DNA from: Opitutales bacterium
GTDB taxonomy: Bacteria; Verrucomicrobiota; Verrucomicrobiia; Opitutales; JAJFLR01
NCBI GenBank assembly: GCA_021772565.1
Contig: JAJFLR010000110.1
Location: 1-64,000, forward strand
Direction: 5' to 3'
DNA: 64,000 nucleotides
The notes under the pieces are model-generated. The model saw nothing but the letters and a program-made list of their open reading frames with translations. It did not search any database and was not told the DNA's origin. Positions within the stretch are counted from its first letter, which is position 1. Each line of letters starts with the position of its first letter. Shown one piece after another: positions 35,132 to 45,791 of the stretch. The translations under genes were made by a program, and so were the position numbers.

Positions 35132-35902
35132 CTACTCTAAAACATTAATACCATGTCCGGACTTGGCCATTTTAAACTTCTTGCCGTTTTTTGTGACAAC
35201 CAAATTTTTCCCGACTGAATAGCTAATTTCAATAGGGCCTGTTTTAGTAATCATAATTTGCTCACCTTTAGCTAACCGTCTTGAAAAAAGAGATTTTTTA
35301 TCGACAAGTTGTGTGACAATAACCGTTACATCATCTATGGCGACTAATGAAATTTCTTCTGAGCTCATAGCCTCTCCTCCATCTGTCTGTGAAGTAAGAT
35401 TATTAGTATTGTTTAATTCAGGATTAATTTCCGGTTTATCTTTGGAGAACATTGAAATGACAAAAATAACGATCACCACAAATAATGCAACGATAGCTGA
35501 AATCACAAAAATTTTTATATAAAGAGTTTTGTTTTCATCATTATCCTGAGTAACGGGCTCAGGCTCTTTTTGTGGTTTTTCAATTGGCGTATTTTTGTCT
35601 AATTCATTCTCTGGAAGAGTTAGTCTCCCGAGTGATTCCTTATCTTCGACTCCACCCTGCTTGCCTTTCATTCTAAACAAGGCATCAAAATCGGTAATGA
35701 TTTTTTCCTTATCTAATTTTAAATATCTAGCATAGTTTTTAACAAATCCTCTAACGTAAACTTCGGGTAGCGGAATATCCAATGAATTATCCTCAATGCT
35801 ATTCAAATAATCTTCACGTATTTTTGTTTCCTCTGCGGCTTCCCTAATGGAAATTCCTTGTTTGTTTCGAGCTTCCTGAAATTTTTCTCCTAAGGTCATC
35901 AT
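35132..35902 (-). CDS. RodZ-like helix-turn-helix membrane protein
   Basis: 256 residues. An XRE-type HTH at about 5-70 (L-G-E-K-F-Q-E-A-R, G-I-S-I-R-E-A-A-E-E-T-K-I, I-P-L-P-E-V-Y-V-R-G-F) is followed by a charged linker, one membrane helix at about 127-150, and a C-terminal periplasmic beta domain of the RodZ/DUF4115 type. RodZ links MreB to the wall synthesis machinery and helps keep rod shape; RodA is encoded at 24138. MreB is not in this window. Confidence 0.8.
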   Translation of the reverse strand: MMTLGEKFQEARNKQGISIREAAEETKIREDYLNSIEDNSLDIPLPEVYVRGFVKNYARYLKLDKEKIITDFDALFRMKGKQGGVEDKESLGRLTLPENELDKNTPIEKPQKEPEPVTQDNDENKTLYIKIFVISAIVALFVVIVIFVISMFSKDKPEINPELNNTNNLTSQTDGGEAMSSEEISLVAIDDVTVIVTQLVDKKSLFSRRLAKGEQIMITKTGPIEISYSVGKNLVVTKNGKKFKMAKSGHGINVLE

Positions 35903-36129
35903 ATAGTATTTTGTAATTTTCCTATGACAAAAATGAAAGAATCAATATACAATCAAGATAATGCAAATTAAAATAATGTTTTGTTATTCACACAGAAACC
36001 AAAAATAGGTGAGTTAGATTGACAATTTCTATATCAAACTTTTTGGCAATTGTCGTCGATAAATGTCATATTCATGAAAAGGTGTCATAGATTACTGTTC
36101 TATAATGGCATTGGCCTAAAATAATTTAT

Positions 36130-38619
36130 TCACAATGAAAGTGAATCGAGATCTTTCAATATTTCTCTAGGTTGTGCCCCATTTTCGGGACCCACAATGC
36201 CTTTATCTTCCAGTAGTTCCATTATCCTGGCCGCTCTGTTATAGCCTATGCGTAATCGACGCTGTAGCATAGATGTAGAGGCTCGTTTACTCGCTCGGAG
36301 AACCTCTATTGCATCGGGCACCAACTCATCTTCAAATTCTTCCGGACCTCCGGAATCTGCACCATCGCCATCACTTTCCTCTTCAATACTTCTTTGAAAC
36401 TTCGAATCAAAATCCGGTGGTCCATTTTGTTTAAGAAATTTAACAATATCTGTTATTTCATCGTCATCAACAAATGCACCTTGAGCACGGACCAAGTCAG
36501 ATGTCCCAGGTGGCAAAAATAACATGTCCCCCCGCCCGATTAAATGATCTGCACCATTCGCATCTAGAATTGTTCTACTATCAATTTTCGAGGCAACTTT
36601 AAAGGCAATTCTACTTGGTAAATTAGCTTTAATAACACCTGTAATAACATTAACTGATGGTCGCTGTGTAGCTATTATTAAATGTATACCAGCAGCCCGG
36701 GCAAGTTGTGCAAGTCTGGCAATACAAGTTTCGACATCCGCCGGTGCAACCATCATAAGGTCAGCCAACTCATCAACGATACAGACAATGTAAGGTAATT
36801 TTTCAGGGATTTCAATCTCTTCATCGCGTCTCACTTCGATAGTGCTCACAGCTGCTCTTTCTTCAGCAGACAATTCTGCTTCAAGTTTTTCAGCCTGAGC
36901 GGCTTCCTCCTTGTTTTTACTCTGTTTGGCATTAAACCCGACAATATTTCTAACCCCGATTTTGGCAAAAATTTTGTACCTTTTTTCCATTTCATTTATC
37001 AAATACTTGAGTGCCGCCGGTACTTTTTTTGGATCAGTGACAACCGGAATAAGCATATGGGGTAAATCATTAAAAACCTGCATCTCGACAATTTTTGGAT
37101 CGACCATGACAAATCTTAAATTTTCCGGACTTGAATGAAATAACAGCGAAGTAATAATCGTATTGATACAAACTGTTTTCCCGGCACCGGTAGATCCGGC
37201 AATAAGCAAATGCGGCATTCTTGCCAGATCAGCAATCAATGGTTTACCACTAACATCTTTTCCAAGTACAATCGGTATTTCAGATTTGCAGTTCCCCCAG
37301 TTTTCAGACTCAATAATATCTCTCACTTTTACTGATAATGAAGTTTTGTTGGGAACTTCAACTCCGACACATCCTTTACCTGGAACAGGAGCAAGAATTC
37401 GAACAGAAATTGCTTTTAATCCCAGCGCAATGTTCTTGTCTAAATTCATTATTTTTTCTACACGCACACCCGGGGCAGGATGAATATCATAACGTGTGAT
37501 AACAGGACCCGTGTGTACTTCACCCATAGTGACTTTAACCCCAAATTCTCCCAAAGTCCTAACTAGTGTCTCAGCCGTCTCCTGATGATTCTCGTTATCA
37601 GACACATTTGAAGTAATTTCTATTTCATTCAACATACTTAGGGGAGGGAAATGATAATTTCCAGATTTCTCAGGCAATGGAACGGATGCTTTTTTTGTTT
37701 CTTCAGTTGCAATAATTTTTAGTGCATCTTCAACTTTTGATCTTGTTTTCTTACCGAGTTGAAATTTATTGCTGGATTTAGATGTACCAATTTTCATCTT
37801 ACTAGTATCAAGCATTCCGCCCTCCACCGCTGGCTCAGGATCATCCATTAAAGTTTCAGATTTAAATGTAGATTCATCGTCCTCATCCTTCGGAGAAGTT
37901 TTACCTATCCTTAGTGGGTTTGATAATACTTTTGGTTTCTTTCCTTGTTTGATGACTGGTGGCGGTTGACTCGCTTTCTTTTTTTCCTTCCTGACATCAT
38001 TTCTTCTAGTTAACCAAGCTTTAAATTTATCATAAATAGTGTGTGATGCACTGCCCAAATTATCATGAAAAATAATCAATGCCCCTATTACAAAAGTTCC
38101 AATGAGCACTACAATAGTCCCAAAGCTACCAAAATTTTCACTGAGAAATTTTTTATATAATATAGTGCCAACTGCACCACCAATACCATTGGTATAATAA
38201 TCATTAGAGAAAACGTTATCTGCCCTGCTTCCAAAAAATTCTGTTTCAATGAGATTTAAAGCAATACAAGCAGCTACAATACAAACAACAATGCAGATAT
38301 ATTTACCTGCACTCAACTTATCCCAGTGGGAAAATAAAAACATATACGACTGCCAAAGCAAATAAAGACTGACAAGCCAACACGCCATTCCCAAATATCT
38401 TAAAGTCCAAAATGCAATTTCAGCACCCACTATACCAACCATATTATGATTAACTACATCCGTAGTTATTCGTGCGCTCTGCATCGGATCAAAATCAAAT
38501 ATAGAAACAAAAGTAAGAACTGCCATTATCAGAAAGAAAATACCCCACAATAATCTATCGCCCTCGTTCTTTCTTCTAACGGGGTTCATTTTTCTGCCTT
38601 TTTTCTTTACGGTTGCCAT
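36130..38619 (-). CDS. ftsK: DNA translocase FtsK/SpoIIIE
   Basis: 829 residues. Four N-terminal membrane helices (about 25-185) and a charged linker (200-330) precede the motor domain with Walker A 'A-G-S-T-G-A-G-K-T' and Walker B 'I-V-C-I-V-D-E-L-A-D-L'. The C-terminal ~65 residues are the winged-helix gamma domain that reads KOPS sites ('A-S-T-S-M-L-Q-R-R-L-R-I-G-Y-N-R-A'). It pumps DNA at the division septum and activates Xer recombination (Xer gene at 14791). An insert of about 40 Glu/Ala-rich residues lies within the motor ('A-E-K-L-E-A-E-L-S-A-E-E'). Confidence 0.95.
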   Translation of the reverse strand: MATVKKKGRKMNPVRRKNEGDRLLWGIFFLIMAVLTFVSIFDFDPMQSARITTDVVNHNMVGIVGAEIAFWTLRYLGMACWLVSLYLLWQSYMFLFSHWDKLSAGKYICIVVCIVAACIALNLIETEFFGSRADNVFSNDYYTNGIGGAVGTILYKKFLSENFGSFGTIVVLIGTFVIGALIIFHDNLGSASHTIYDKFKAWLTRRNDVRKEKKKASQPPPVIKQGKKPKVLSNPLRIGKTSPKDEDDESTFKSETLMDDPEPAVEGGMLDTSKMKIGTSKSSNKFQLGKKTRSKVEDALKIIATEETKKASVPLPEKSGNYHFPPLSMLNEIEITSNVSDNENHQETAETLVRTLGEFGVKVTMGEVHTGPVITRYDIHPAPGVRVEKIMNLDKNIALGLKAISVRILAPVPGKGCVGVEVPNKTSLSVKVRDIIESENWGNCKSEIPIVLGKDVSGKPLIADLARMPHLLIAGSTGAGKTVCINTIITSLLFHSSPENLRFVMVDPKIVEMQVFNDLPHMLIPVVTDPKKVPAALKYLINEMEKRYKIFAKIGVRNIVGFNAKQSKNKEEAAQAEKLEAELSAEERAAVSTIEVRRDEEIEIPEKLPYIVCIVDELADLMMVAPADVETCIARLAQLARAAGIHLIIATQRPSVNVITGVIKANLPSRIAFKVASKIDSRTILDANGADHLIGRGDMLFLPPGTSDLVRAQGAFVDDDEITDIVKFLKQNGPPDFDSKFQRSIEEESDGDGADSGGPEEFEDELVPDAIEVLRASKRASTSMLQRRLRIGYNRAARIMELLEDKGIVGPENGAQPREILKDLDSLSL

Positions 38620-38670
38620 GTCAGTTAATCCATATATTCAAGTAAAAATATAAGAATAAAATTAAAAAAA

Positions 38671-39630
38671 ATGCACTATATTTGTTTTCAACCAATTTAT
38701 CAAGAACGTGTTTGGGGGGGTAGAGATTTCGAAAAAAAGCTGGGGCGAACATTACCGTCTGAAAAAATAATAGGTGAAAGTTGGGAGATAGTAGACAGAG
38801 CTGAAGCTCAGTCAACAATCAAAGAGGGTAAGTTTGAAGGCCTTACAATTCGCCAGGCGATAAAAGATCACTCAGGTTCTATCATGGGACCAGATTATCC
38901 CCCGGAGAGACCTTTTCCAGTATTGGTAAAGTGGCTTGATTGCCAACAGAAATTAAGTCTGCAAGTTCACCCACCTGCTGATATTGCACCCTTATTAAAT
39001 GGAGAACCCAAAACAGAAAATTGGTACATTGCAGATGCCACATCTACTGCTGCTCTTATGGCCGGTTTAAAAAATGGTGTCACTCGCAAACAATTTGAAA
39101 AAGCCCTGAATGAAAATAAATTAAGTGATTTAGTTCACCGAATTTCATCAAAAAAAGGTGATTCTCTTTTTGTACCAAGTGGCCGAATTCATGCCATTGA
39201 TGCAGGAAATTTAATTTTGGAGATACAACAAAACTCTGATACAACTTACCGTGTCTATGATTGGGGACGTGTCGGGATTGATGGTAAACCGCGACAATTG
39301 CATGTTGAAGAATCCATGAAATCTATTGATTTTGACGATTTTGAACCAAACTTAATTACATCTACTTTAGAAAAAGAGACATTGTTGGCAGATTGTGAAA
39401 ATTTTCGTTTAAGAAAATTGACTCTTAATAAAAACGAAACTGTGAACTTTAATGCTTTGGAACAACCCAGGCTATTCCATGTCGTTGAAGGCCATTTGGT
39501 TGAAAATTCAACCGATTATAAAACATTAATAACAGGAGATAATATATTATTGCCATATGATTCTGAATTTGTTTTTCAAGCAAAGTGTAAAACTACTGTT
39601 TTAATAACTGATAATTTTATTAGTTATTAA
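38671..39630 (+). CDS. manA: mannose-6-phosphate isomerase, class I (short type)
   Basis: 319 residues, the length of the Bacillus-type short ManA. Zinc-ligand contexts are seen: L-Q-V-H-P-P, K-T-E-N-W-Y and G-R-I-H-A-I-D-A-G. It interconverts mannose-6-P and fructose-6-P, giving precursors for GDP-mannose and glycans. It diverges from ftsK across 51 bases. Confidence 0.93.
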   Translation: MHYICFQPIYQERVWGGRDFEKKLGRTLPSEKIIGESWEIVDRAEAQSTIKEGKFEGLTIRQAIKDHSGSIMGPDYPPERPFPVLVKWLDCQQKLSLQVHPPADIAPLLNGEPKTENWYIADATSTAALMAGLKNGVTRKQFEKALNENKLSDLVHRISSKKGDSLFVPSGRIHAIDAGNLILEIQQNSDTTYRVYDWGRVGIDGKPRQLHVEESMKSIDFDDFEPNLITSTLEKETLLADCENFRLRKLTLNKNETVNFNALEQPRLFHVVEGHLVENSTDYKTLITGDNILLPYDSEFVFQAKCKTTVLITDNFISY

Positions 39631-39795
39631 AAGTGAAAATAAGTGAGTTGAATAATCTATTGCCACCGATTTTCACATAGAGCTTGAAAGCTTCGGCAGT
39701 TTACACAGTCATTCCATCAACTGATAGGTTGATATATTGACTCCTATACAACAAATATTATTTACATAATTTAATTTTAATAAAATAAAGATACT

Positions 39796-40434
39796 ATGAA
39801 AACTGATTCGATTGAAAATGATTCACAAAAGGAAGTTATTGACGATGTTTCTGAAGAAGAGGCAGAGTCTGGCTTTGGTCCAACAAATGAGTCCGATAAA
39901 TGCGATTCATGTGAGAATTGTGATTGTGAAAACAAAAATAATAATTCTGATAATCCGGAAGAGGTTTTATTTAAAAAACTGAATGAAGCACAGACGGCAG
40001 CTGAGGAAAATAAAAATAGATACCTTCGATCTGTTGCTGATCTGGAAAATTATAAAAAACGAACACTTAGAGAAAAAGATGACCTTAGGAAATACGCAAT
40101 CTCCGGATTGATCGAAGACTTAATCCCGGTTATTGATCATCTAATTTTAGGACTTGATGCCGGCAAGGATACTGAGGAAGCAAAACCAATAACAGATGGC
40201 ATTTCTATGGTTTTAGTTCAATTCCTCAAAGTTCTAGATCAATATGGCGTAACAAAACTTGACCCTGTTGGAGAAGATTTTGACCCGAATTTTCATGATT
40301 GTCAAAAACATGATCCAAGTGATGAATTTGATGAAGGAAAGATAATTTCAGTTAGTAGATCCGGATATCTGTTACATGATCGTCTATTGAGACCAGCATC
40401 CGTCATAGTCTCTAAAGGCCCTGAAAGTAAATAA
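39796..40434 (+). CDS. grpE: nucleotide exchange factor GrpE
   Basis: 212 residues. An acidic, Cys-containing N-terminus ([10 protein letters not shown] near 32-42) precedes the long helix and the family core '[14 protein letters not shown]' and 'F-D-P-N-F-H-D'. It releases ADP from DnaK. The dnaJ gene follows 7 bases downstream; dnaK is elsewhere. No CIRCE operator is visible upstream. The CxxCxxCxC cluster at the N-terminus is unusual for GrpE. Confidence 0.93.
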   Translation: MKTDSIENDSQKEVIDDVSEEEAESGFGPTNESDKCDSCENCDCENKNNNSDNPEEVLFKKLNEAQTAAEENKNRYLRSVADLENYKKRTLREKDDLRKYAISGLIEDLIPVIDHLILGLDAGKDTEEAKPITDGISMVLVQFLKVLDQYGVTKLDPVGEDFDPNFHDCQKHDPSDEFDEGKIISVSRSGYLLHDRLLRPASVIVSKGPESK

Positions 40435-40441
40435 GCAGATA

Positions 40442-41596
40442 ATGGAAAAAGAAGATTATTATAAATTACTCGATGTCACCCGAGAGGCATCATCTGATGA
40501 AATCAAGAAGGCTTATCGGAAAAAAGCACTCAAATATCACCCTGATAAAAATAAAGGAGATAAAGGTGCTGAAGAAAAATTCAAGCAAGTCTCTGAAGCA
40601 TATGAAATTTTGATGGATACCAATAAGCGTGCAGCTTACGATCGATTTGGACATCAGGCATTTCAACAAGGTGGCGTTGGCAAAGGCGGATCACAAGGCT
40701 TTGGTGGATTTCATGATCCAATGGATATTTTCCGTGATTTTTTTGGTGGGGCTCAAGGAAACTCTGGAGGTAGTATTTTTGACGATCTTTTTGGTGGTCA
40801 GGGCGGAGGCTCCAGCGGAGGAGCAACCCGTGGTTCGGATTTACGATACGATTTAGAAATAACTCTTGAAGAAGCAGCAAGTGGTATCGAAAAAGAAATC
40901 TCGTTTCGACGTGCTGCTGAATGCGAGGGTTGTAATGGATCTGGAGCTGCAGCCGGTTCCAGTAAAGTCAGGTGCAATACCTGCAACGGATCCGGGCAAG
41001 TCACCATGACACAAGGGTTTTTTAGTGTACGCCAAAAATGCCATAAGTGTAATGGCAATGGAGTTACGATTGATAAACCTTGTCCCAAATGCAGTGGTGA
41101 AGGACGCATAATGAAAACTTCAAAAGTATTTTTAAAAATACCTGCTGGAGTAGACACAGGTTCAAAATTGCGTTCAACAGGTCAAGGCGAAGCTGGTGTA
41201 ATGGGTGGCCCTTCGGGAGATCTTTATGTGATTATTCATGTAAAAGAACATAAAATATTTGAACGACATGAGGATGATCTCTATTGCGAAATTTCTATCA
41301 AATTCACTTTAGCTACATTGGGAGGATCCATCACAGTTCCCACACTCACAAAAAGTGCTACATTAAAAATTCCTGAGGGAACACAAACCGGAACGCTTTT
41401 CAGAGTTCGCAATCAAGGAATAAAAAACCTTCGATCTGGAAGAGCAGGTGATCAGTTAGTCAGAGTACAAATTGAAGTACCCAAAAAATTATCCAGTAAA
41501 CAAAGAAAAATTTTAGAAGAATTTGCGAAAGAATGTGGAGATGCAGATTCTGATTCTGATAGTAGTGTATTTAAAAAAGCTAAACGCTTTTTCTAA
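40442..41596 (+). CDS. dnaJ: chaperone DnaJ
   Basis: 384 residues. The J domain has Y-H-P-D-K; a Gly/Phe-rich region follows; then four CxxCxGxG-type repeats ([32 protein letters not shown]) bind two zincs; then the C-terminal substrate-binding domains. It is a full-length type I DnaJ and forms an operon with grpE upstream and the cytidylyltransferase gene 12 bases downstream. Confidence 0.96.
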   Translation: MEKEDYYKLLDVTREASSDEIKKAYRKKALKYHPDKNKGDKGAEEKFKQVSEAYEILMDTNKRAAYDRFGHQAFQQGGVGKGGSQGFGGFHDPMDIFRDFFGGAQGNSGGSIFDDLFGGQGGGSSGGATRGSDLRYDLEITLEEAASGIEKEISFRRAAECEGCNGSGAAAGSSKVRCNTCNGSGQVTMTQGFFSVRQKCHKCNGNGVTIDKPCPKCSGEGRIMKTSKVFLKIPAGVDTGSKLRSTGQGEAGVMGGPSGDLYVIIHVKEHKIFERHEDDLYCEISIKFTLATLGGSITVPTLTKSATLKIPEGTQTGTLFRVRNQGIKNLRSGRAGDQLVRVQIEVPKKLSSKQRKILEEFAKECGDADSDSDSSVFKKAKRFF

Positions 41597-41608
41597 TTAA
41601 TAAATTAA

Positions 41609-42109
41609 GTGTTATTATCAAATTCAAAATTACACAGTCTTGAGGAGACTATTGAAATTCGGCATCAACTTAAATTAAATAATAAAACACTTGTCCTCAC
41701 AAATGGCTGTTTTGACCTATTACATCCAGGTCATATTTCTTATTTAATTGAGGCAAAAAAACTGGGAGACTATTTAATGATAGCTCTCAATAGTGATGAA
41801 AGTGTCAATAAATTAAAAGGTCCACATCGACCTGTGCAAAATGAAATTGAACGAGCATATGCTATCGCAGCTCTATATTTCGTGGACGGTATTTTTATTT
41901 TTAATAGTGAAAGACTCACTGAGGAAATAAAACAAATTAAACCTGATATTTATACCAAAGCCGGAGATTATACAGTTGATTCATTAAATAGTGAAGAGCG
42001 ACAGGCTCTTGATGATGTCTATGCAAAGATTAAAATACTTCCTTTTTTAAAAGGTTATAGCACAACTTTATTAATTAAAAAAATTTCGCAAGCCGCTGAA
42101 ACATTTTAA
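41609..42109 (+). CDS. rfaE2: RfaE2/HldE-type nucleotidyltransferase (cytidylyltransferase fold)
   Basis: 166 residues, GTG start. The T-N-G-C-F-D-L-L-H-P-G-H signature and K-x-x-G-D-Y-L-M-I-A-L-N-S-D match the ADP-glyceromanno-heptose/glycerol-3-P cytidylyltransferase group, and the length equals the C-terminal half of HldE. It would activate a phosphosugar (D-glycero-beta-D-manno-heptose 1-P) for LPS core synthesis. It lies between dnaJ and an MsbA-type exporter, whose role in lipid A transport fits. Confidence 0.88.
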   Translation: MLLSNSKLHSLEETIEIRHQLKLNNKTLVLTNGCFDLLHPGHISYLIEAKKLGDYLMIALNSDESVNKLKGPHRPVQNEIERAYAIAALYFVDGIFIFNSERLTEEIKQIKPDIYTKAGDYTVDSLNSEERQALDDVYAKIKILPFLKGYSTTLLIKKISQAAETF

Positions 42110-42177
42110 ATATTTACTCAATTTGAGTATAAAAATTTTAGTGGGCAAATAAGTTTAGAATTGATAACAATTATATC

Positions 42178-43911
42178 GTGAAAAAATTTTTGCCTTATTT
42201 TGCATTACTAAAAAATGTAAAGGTTCAATTTATTGGAGCATTAATTTGCGCTGTAATATATGGAATCACTAGCGGATTTGGACTGCCAATTTTAACAACC
42301 AAACTTTTTCCTCAACTGTTCGGTGAAGAAAATCCATCTCAAATGGTTTTACTTATTGCTGTCGCTTATTTACCTGTTGTTTTTTTGATCAGAAATATCT
42401 CGGGTTTTGCCAACGAATATTTAATATCTTTTTGTGGGATAAAAATTTTGGAAGATATTAGAATTAAAGTATTCTCAAAAATTCAGGCTCTACCCATATC
42501 GTATTTTCAAAATAAAAATCACGGTGATTTAATTAGCCGTATTATGAATGATACCGAGCAAGTCAAAGCGACTATCATTGCAACATCTAACGATTTGCTT
42601 AAACAGCCTGTAACCTTTCTTGGTGCAATGGGAGCTTTAATCTATTTATCACTTCGTAATGAACAGATGATGTTTATACTGTTCAGTCTATCAGTAATTC
42701 CAATTTGTATTTTCCCAATTCGCTATGTGGGTAAAAAAATTCATGCACGTGCCAAATCTATGCAGCAGGAAATGGGCGTAGTCACTGAAGTAGTCAGTGA
42801 AAACTTAAGTGCTATTAGAGAAATTCGTGCGTTTTCCATGGAAGAATCTCAAATCAATAAATTTTTAATAACAATAAAAAGTCTTTTCAAACTACAGCTC
42901 AAAGTAGTGAAATATACGAAAATTTTATCTCCCATTATTGAGTTTGTATCATCAATCGGTGTCGCTGTAGCAATCTACTATGCAGCTAAATCAAGAGTTG
43001 GGTTAGAAGAAGTCATAGCACTGATAATTGCACTCCACATGTCATATGATCCCATTAAAAAAATGGGGGGGATACATAACCAAATTAAAAAAGGACTCGG
43101 AGCTCTCGGTCGAATTGAAGAAATTCTCGATGAACCTGTTTCAATAAAAGATAAACCCAATGCAGTGACATTGGATAATTTTAACAAGCAAATTGAATTT
43201 AAAAATGTGAGTTTTAATTACGATAAAACACCGGCCCTGAGATCAGTTGATTGTCTATTGGCAACGGGACAAACACATGCTCTGGTCGGCCCCAGTGGAG
43301 CTGGCAAAACTACTTTTGCAAATTTATTAATGCGATTTTATGATTCGAGAGAAGGATCTATATTATTAGATGATATATCAATTGATGAAATAAAAATTAA
43401 GAGTTTAAGAAAAAATATTTCTATAGTTCCTCAAGCTCCGATGTTATTTAATGATACAATATTAAATAATATTAAAATTAGTAAACCAGATGCCAGTGAA
43501 GATGAAATTAAGCAAGCGGCAAAAAAAGCATTTGCAGATCAGTTTATTGAATCACTGCAAAATGGTTATAATACAGTAGTGGGTGAAGACGGCACTAACT
43601 TATCGGGCGGACAAAAACAACGTATTGCTATTGCCAGAGCATTTCTAAAAAATTCTCCGATACTTATACTTGACGAAGCGACCTCAGCACTAGATTCAGA
43701 AAGTGAAAACAAAATTCAAAGTGCACTTAAAGAACTCATCAAAGGAAAAACAGTAATTATTATCGCACATCGATTCAGTACAATACAAATGGCAAATCAA
43801 ATACTGGTTTTTGATGAAGGAAAAATCATACAATCTGGAAATCATCAAAGTTTATATCAATCATGTGATCTATATAAAAGTTTATATGACAGACAAACTG
43901 TTCTAAAATAA
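42178..43911 (+). CDS. MsbA-type ABC transporter (fused permease-ATPase)
   Basis: 577 residues, GTG start. Six membrane helices (about 15-300) are followed by the ATPase with Walker A G-P-S-G-A-G-K-T-T, signature L-S-G-G-Q-K-Q-R and Walker B L-I-L-D-E-A-T-S. The homodimeric exporter layout and its neighbour, a heptose-activating enzyme, suggest a lipid A-core flippase; peptide or drug export is possible. Confidence 0.9.
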   Translation: MKKFLPYFALLKNVKVQFIGALICAVIYGITSGFGLPILTTKLFPQLFGEENPSQMVLLIAVAYLPVVFLIRNISGFANEYLISFCGIKILEDIRIKVFSKIQALPISYFQNKNHGDLISRIMNDTEQVKATIIATSNDLLKQPVTFLGAMGALIYLSLRNEQMMFILFSLSVIPICIFPIRYVGKKIHARAKSMQQEMGVVTEVVSENLSAIREIRAFSMEESQINKFLITIKSLFKLQLKVVKYTKILSPIIEFVSSIGVAVAIYYAAKSRVGLEEVIALIIALHMSYDPIKKMGGIHNQIKKGLGALGRIEEILDEPVSIKDKPNAVTLDNFNKQIEFKNVSFNYDKTPALRSVDCLLATGQTHALVGPSGAGKTTFANLLMRFYDSREGSILLDDISIDEIKIKSLRKNISIVPQAPMLFNDTILNNIKISKPDASEDEIKQAAKKAFADQFIESLQNGYNTVVGEDGTNLSGGQKQRIAIARAFLKNSPILILDEATSALDSESENKIQSALKELIKGKTVIIIAHRFSTIQMANQILVFDEGKIIQSGNHQSLYQSCDLYKSLYDRQTVLK

Positions 43912-44168
43912 AATATTCATGCGTTCATTATTTATTTAATTAAAATACATTGGAGATACACTACTATTAAAACCCACACCTTAATATTCTAAGAAGATTC
44001 ATATTCTGTATGATATTAAGTTATATTATTTATGACGACCACCACTAGATTAATTTATATTATATCGGCTTGAAATCGATTTGGGTCAAGTAAGCATATT
44101 CCAACAATTACCCAACAATAATTCTAATCTAACAAATTTTTAGTTATCTATAATGTAAGTAAATCACA

Positions 44169-45269
44169 TTAGGAAACAATAGAGTAACTCAGGTCATCAT
44201 TGGGCTTTTCATGATTTGGGCGGGCTATTATTTTTTCAAATGGTTCGTTAGCGAAATATAATTCTGATCGTTTATTAGCAATAAGATGATCATCACAAAT
44301 ATCAAAAAATTCTTTCTTTGATTGAGCTCTTCTCATTTGATGAAGAAACTTTCCTTCTGAATCAACACTTTGACCAATAAAATTGAGAAACTTTTTTAAC
44401 CTGTTAATATGACCTTGTTCAGTAAATCTTTCCTGCCATGTTGCTTTATAAAGTTTATCGATGTAATTTCGAACATCTATAAGTTTTGGTTGATACATTT
44501 TTTTTCCTGAATATTTTTCTCTTATCTGTCGAAATATCCAGGGATTGCGAATAGCTGATCGACCCACCATTACTCCTGCTGATCCAGTATTTTCGACAAC
44601 CCATTTGGCTTTTGAAGCAGATGTAATATTTCCATTTGCTAACACGGGACAATTGATAGTCTCCACTGCTTGTTTTATTTTTTTATAGTGAACTTCACTA
44701 CGGTACATCTCTTTAACAGTTCGTCCATGCAAGCTGAGTAAATCGATTTTGTGTTTGTTTATTAAATTTAAAATGTCAGCAAAATTATCAGTGGTATCAA
44801 ATCCGATTCTCATTTTAACTGTAAATAATTTAGCCGTGGATTTACGAATAAGTTCTAAAATACTGTCAATTTTTTTGACATCACGCAATAGACCGCCTCC
44901 AACATTTTTTTTGTAAACTTTTGGCGCCGGACAACCCATATTCAAATCAATTCCAGCTATTGGATATTTGATCAGCTCGTTTACTGTTCTTTCTAAATCA
45001 GGTAAGCTTTCTCCAATTAATTGCGCAAATATTGGACGTCCCGTCTGATTTTGAGTGATCGAATTTAGAATATGTTTTTCAAGATTAGAACTTACATGTA
45101 CGCGAAAATACTCAGTAAAAAAATAATCAGGTGATCCATATTCAGAAATTACCTTCATGAATTCCAATCCGGTAACATCTTGCATTGGAGCTAAAGCAGT
45201 CATTGGTTGACCCTGTATAATTGGCTCAGGCAGATTTTTCACTGCTTTTGAATTTTCAATAACAGTCAC
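44169..45269 (-). CDS. dus: tRNA-dihydrouridine synthase
   Basis: 366 residues, GTG start. The FMN barrel shows A-P-M-Q-D-V-T, the G-I-D-L-N-M-G-C-P-A-P-K motif with the catalytic Cys, and G-V-M-V-G-R-S-A near the phosphate site. It reduces uridine in tRNA D-loops. It is 22 bases downstream of the bifunctional nuclease gene and probably co-transcribed. The DusA/B/C subtype cannot be set by eye. Confidence 0.92.
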   Translation of the reverse strand: MTVIENSKAVKNLPEPIIQGQPMTALAPMQDVTGLEFMKVISEYGSPDYFFTEYFRVHVSSNLEKHILNSITQNQTGRPIFAQLIGESLPDLERTVNELIKYPIAGIDLNMGCPAPKVYKKNVGGGLLRDVKKIDSILELIRKSTAKLFTVKMRIGFDTTDNFADILNLINKHKIDLLSLHGRTVKEMYRSEVHYKKIKQAVETINCPVLANGNITSASKAKWVVENTGSAGVMVGRSAIRNPWIFRQIREKYSGKKMYQPKLIDVRNYIDKLYKATWQERFTEQGHINRLKKFLNFIGQSVDSEGKFLHQMRRAQSKKEFFDICDDHLIANKRSELYFANEPFEKIIARPNHEKPNDDLSYSIVS

Positions 45270-45291
45270 TATATACTGTTAATAAATTAAA

Positions 45292-45735
45292 TTATTTCTG
45301 CTCATCCATTATTTTTTCAAAAATTTCCGTCATGTCGTCCACAGAGTCGATAACATTTTTAGCAACAAGTATTGGTTTCTTTTCCTGTAATGCCATGACC
45401 ATCGAATCGCTGGGGCGAGCATCCAGTTCAACAATTTTTGTTCCAAGTTCATTGGTCATTTTCAAAATAATTCGTGCGTAAAAAGTACTGTTGCTTACAT
45501 CATTAATAACAACTCGTTCGAGCGTTACCCCTAGTCCGGAAAAAATAATTCCTATGAGATCATGTGTAAGAGGACGTTCTTTTTTTACATTATTGATAAC
45601 CATGGAAATGGCATTTCCAATGAACTGGTCGACATAAATAACAAAAGTTTTTTCATCGGTTCCCAAGAAAACAGCACAGCCATTTGATGTTGGCATGACT
45701 CCTTTTATGCTGGCTTTTACAGTATCATTTTGCAT
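45292..45735 (-). CDS. bifunctional nuclease-domain protein (DUF151)
   Basis: 147 residues. 'R-P-S-D-S-M-V-M-A-L' and the 'V-F-L-G-T-D-E-K-T-F-V-I-Y-V' strand are characteristic of the bifunctional nuclease (DUF151) family, seen in Thermotoga, actinobacteria and plants (BBD proteins). The biological role in bacteria is poorly known. It heads a two-gene unit with dus and diverges from aroK. Confidence 0.88.
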   Translation of the reverse strand: MQNDTVKASIKGVMPTSNGCAVFLGTDEKTFVIYVDQFIGNAISMVINNVKKERPLTHDLIGIIFSGLGVTLERVVINDVSNSTFYARIILKMTNELGTKIVELDARPSDSMVMALQEKKPILVAKNVIDSVDDMTEIFEKIMDEQK

Positions 45736-45791
45736 CGTGGTCTATAATTAAAGCAATGATATCTCAGATCGCAAGCTGATTAAAATAATTT

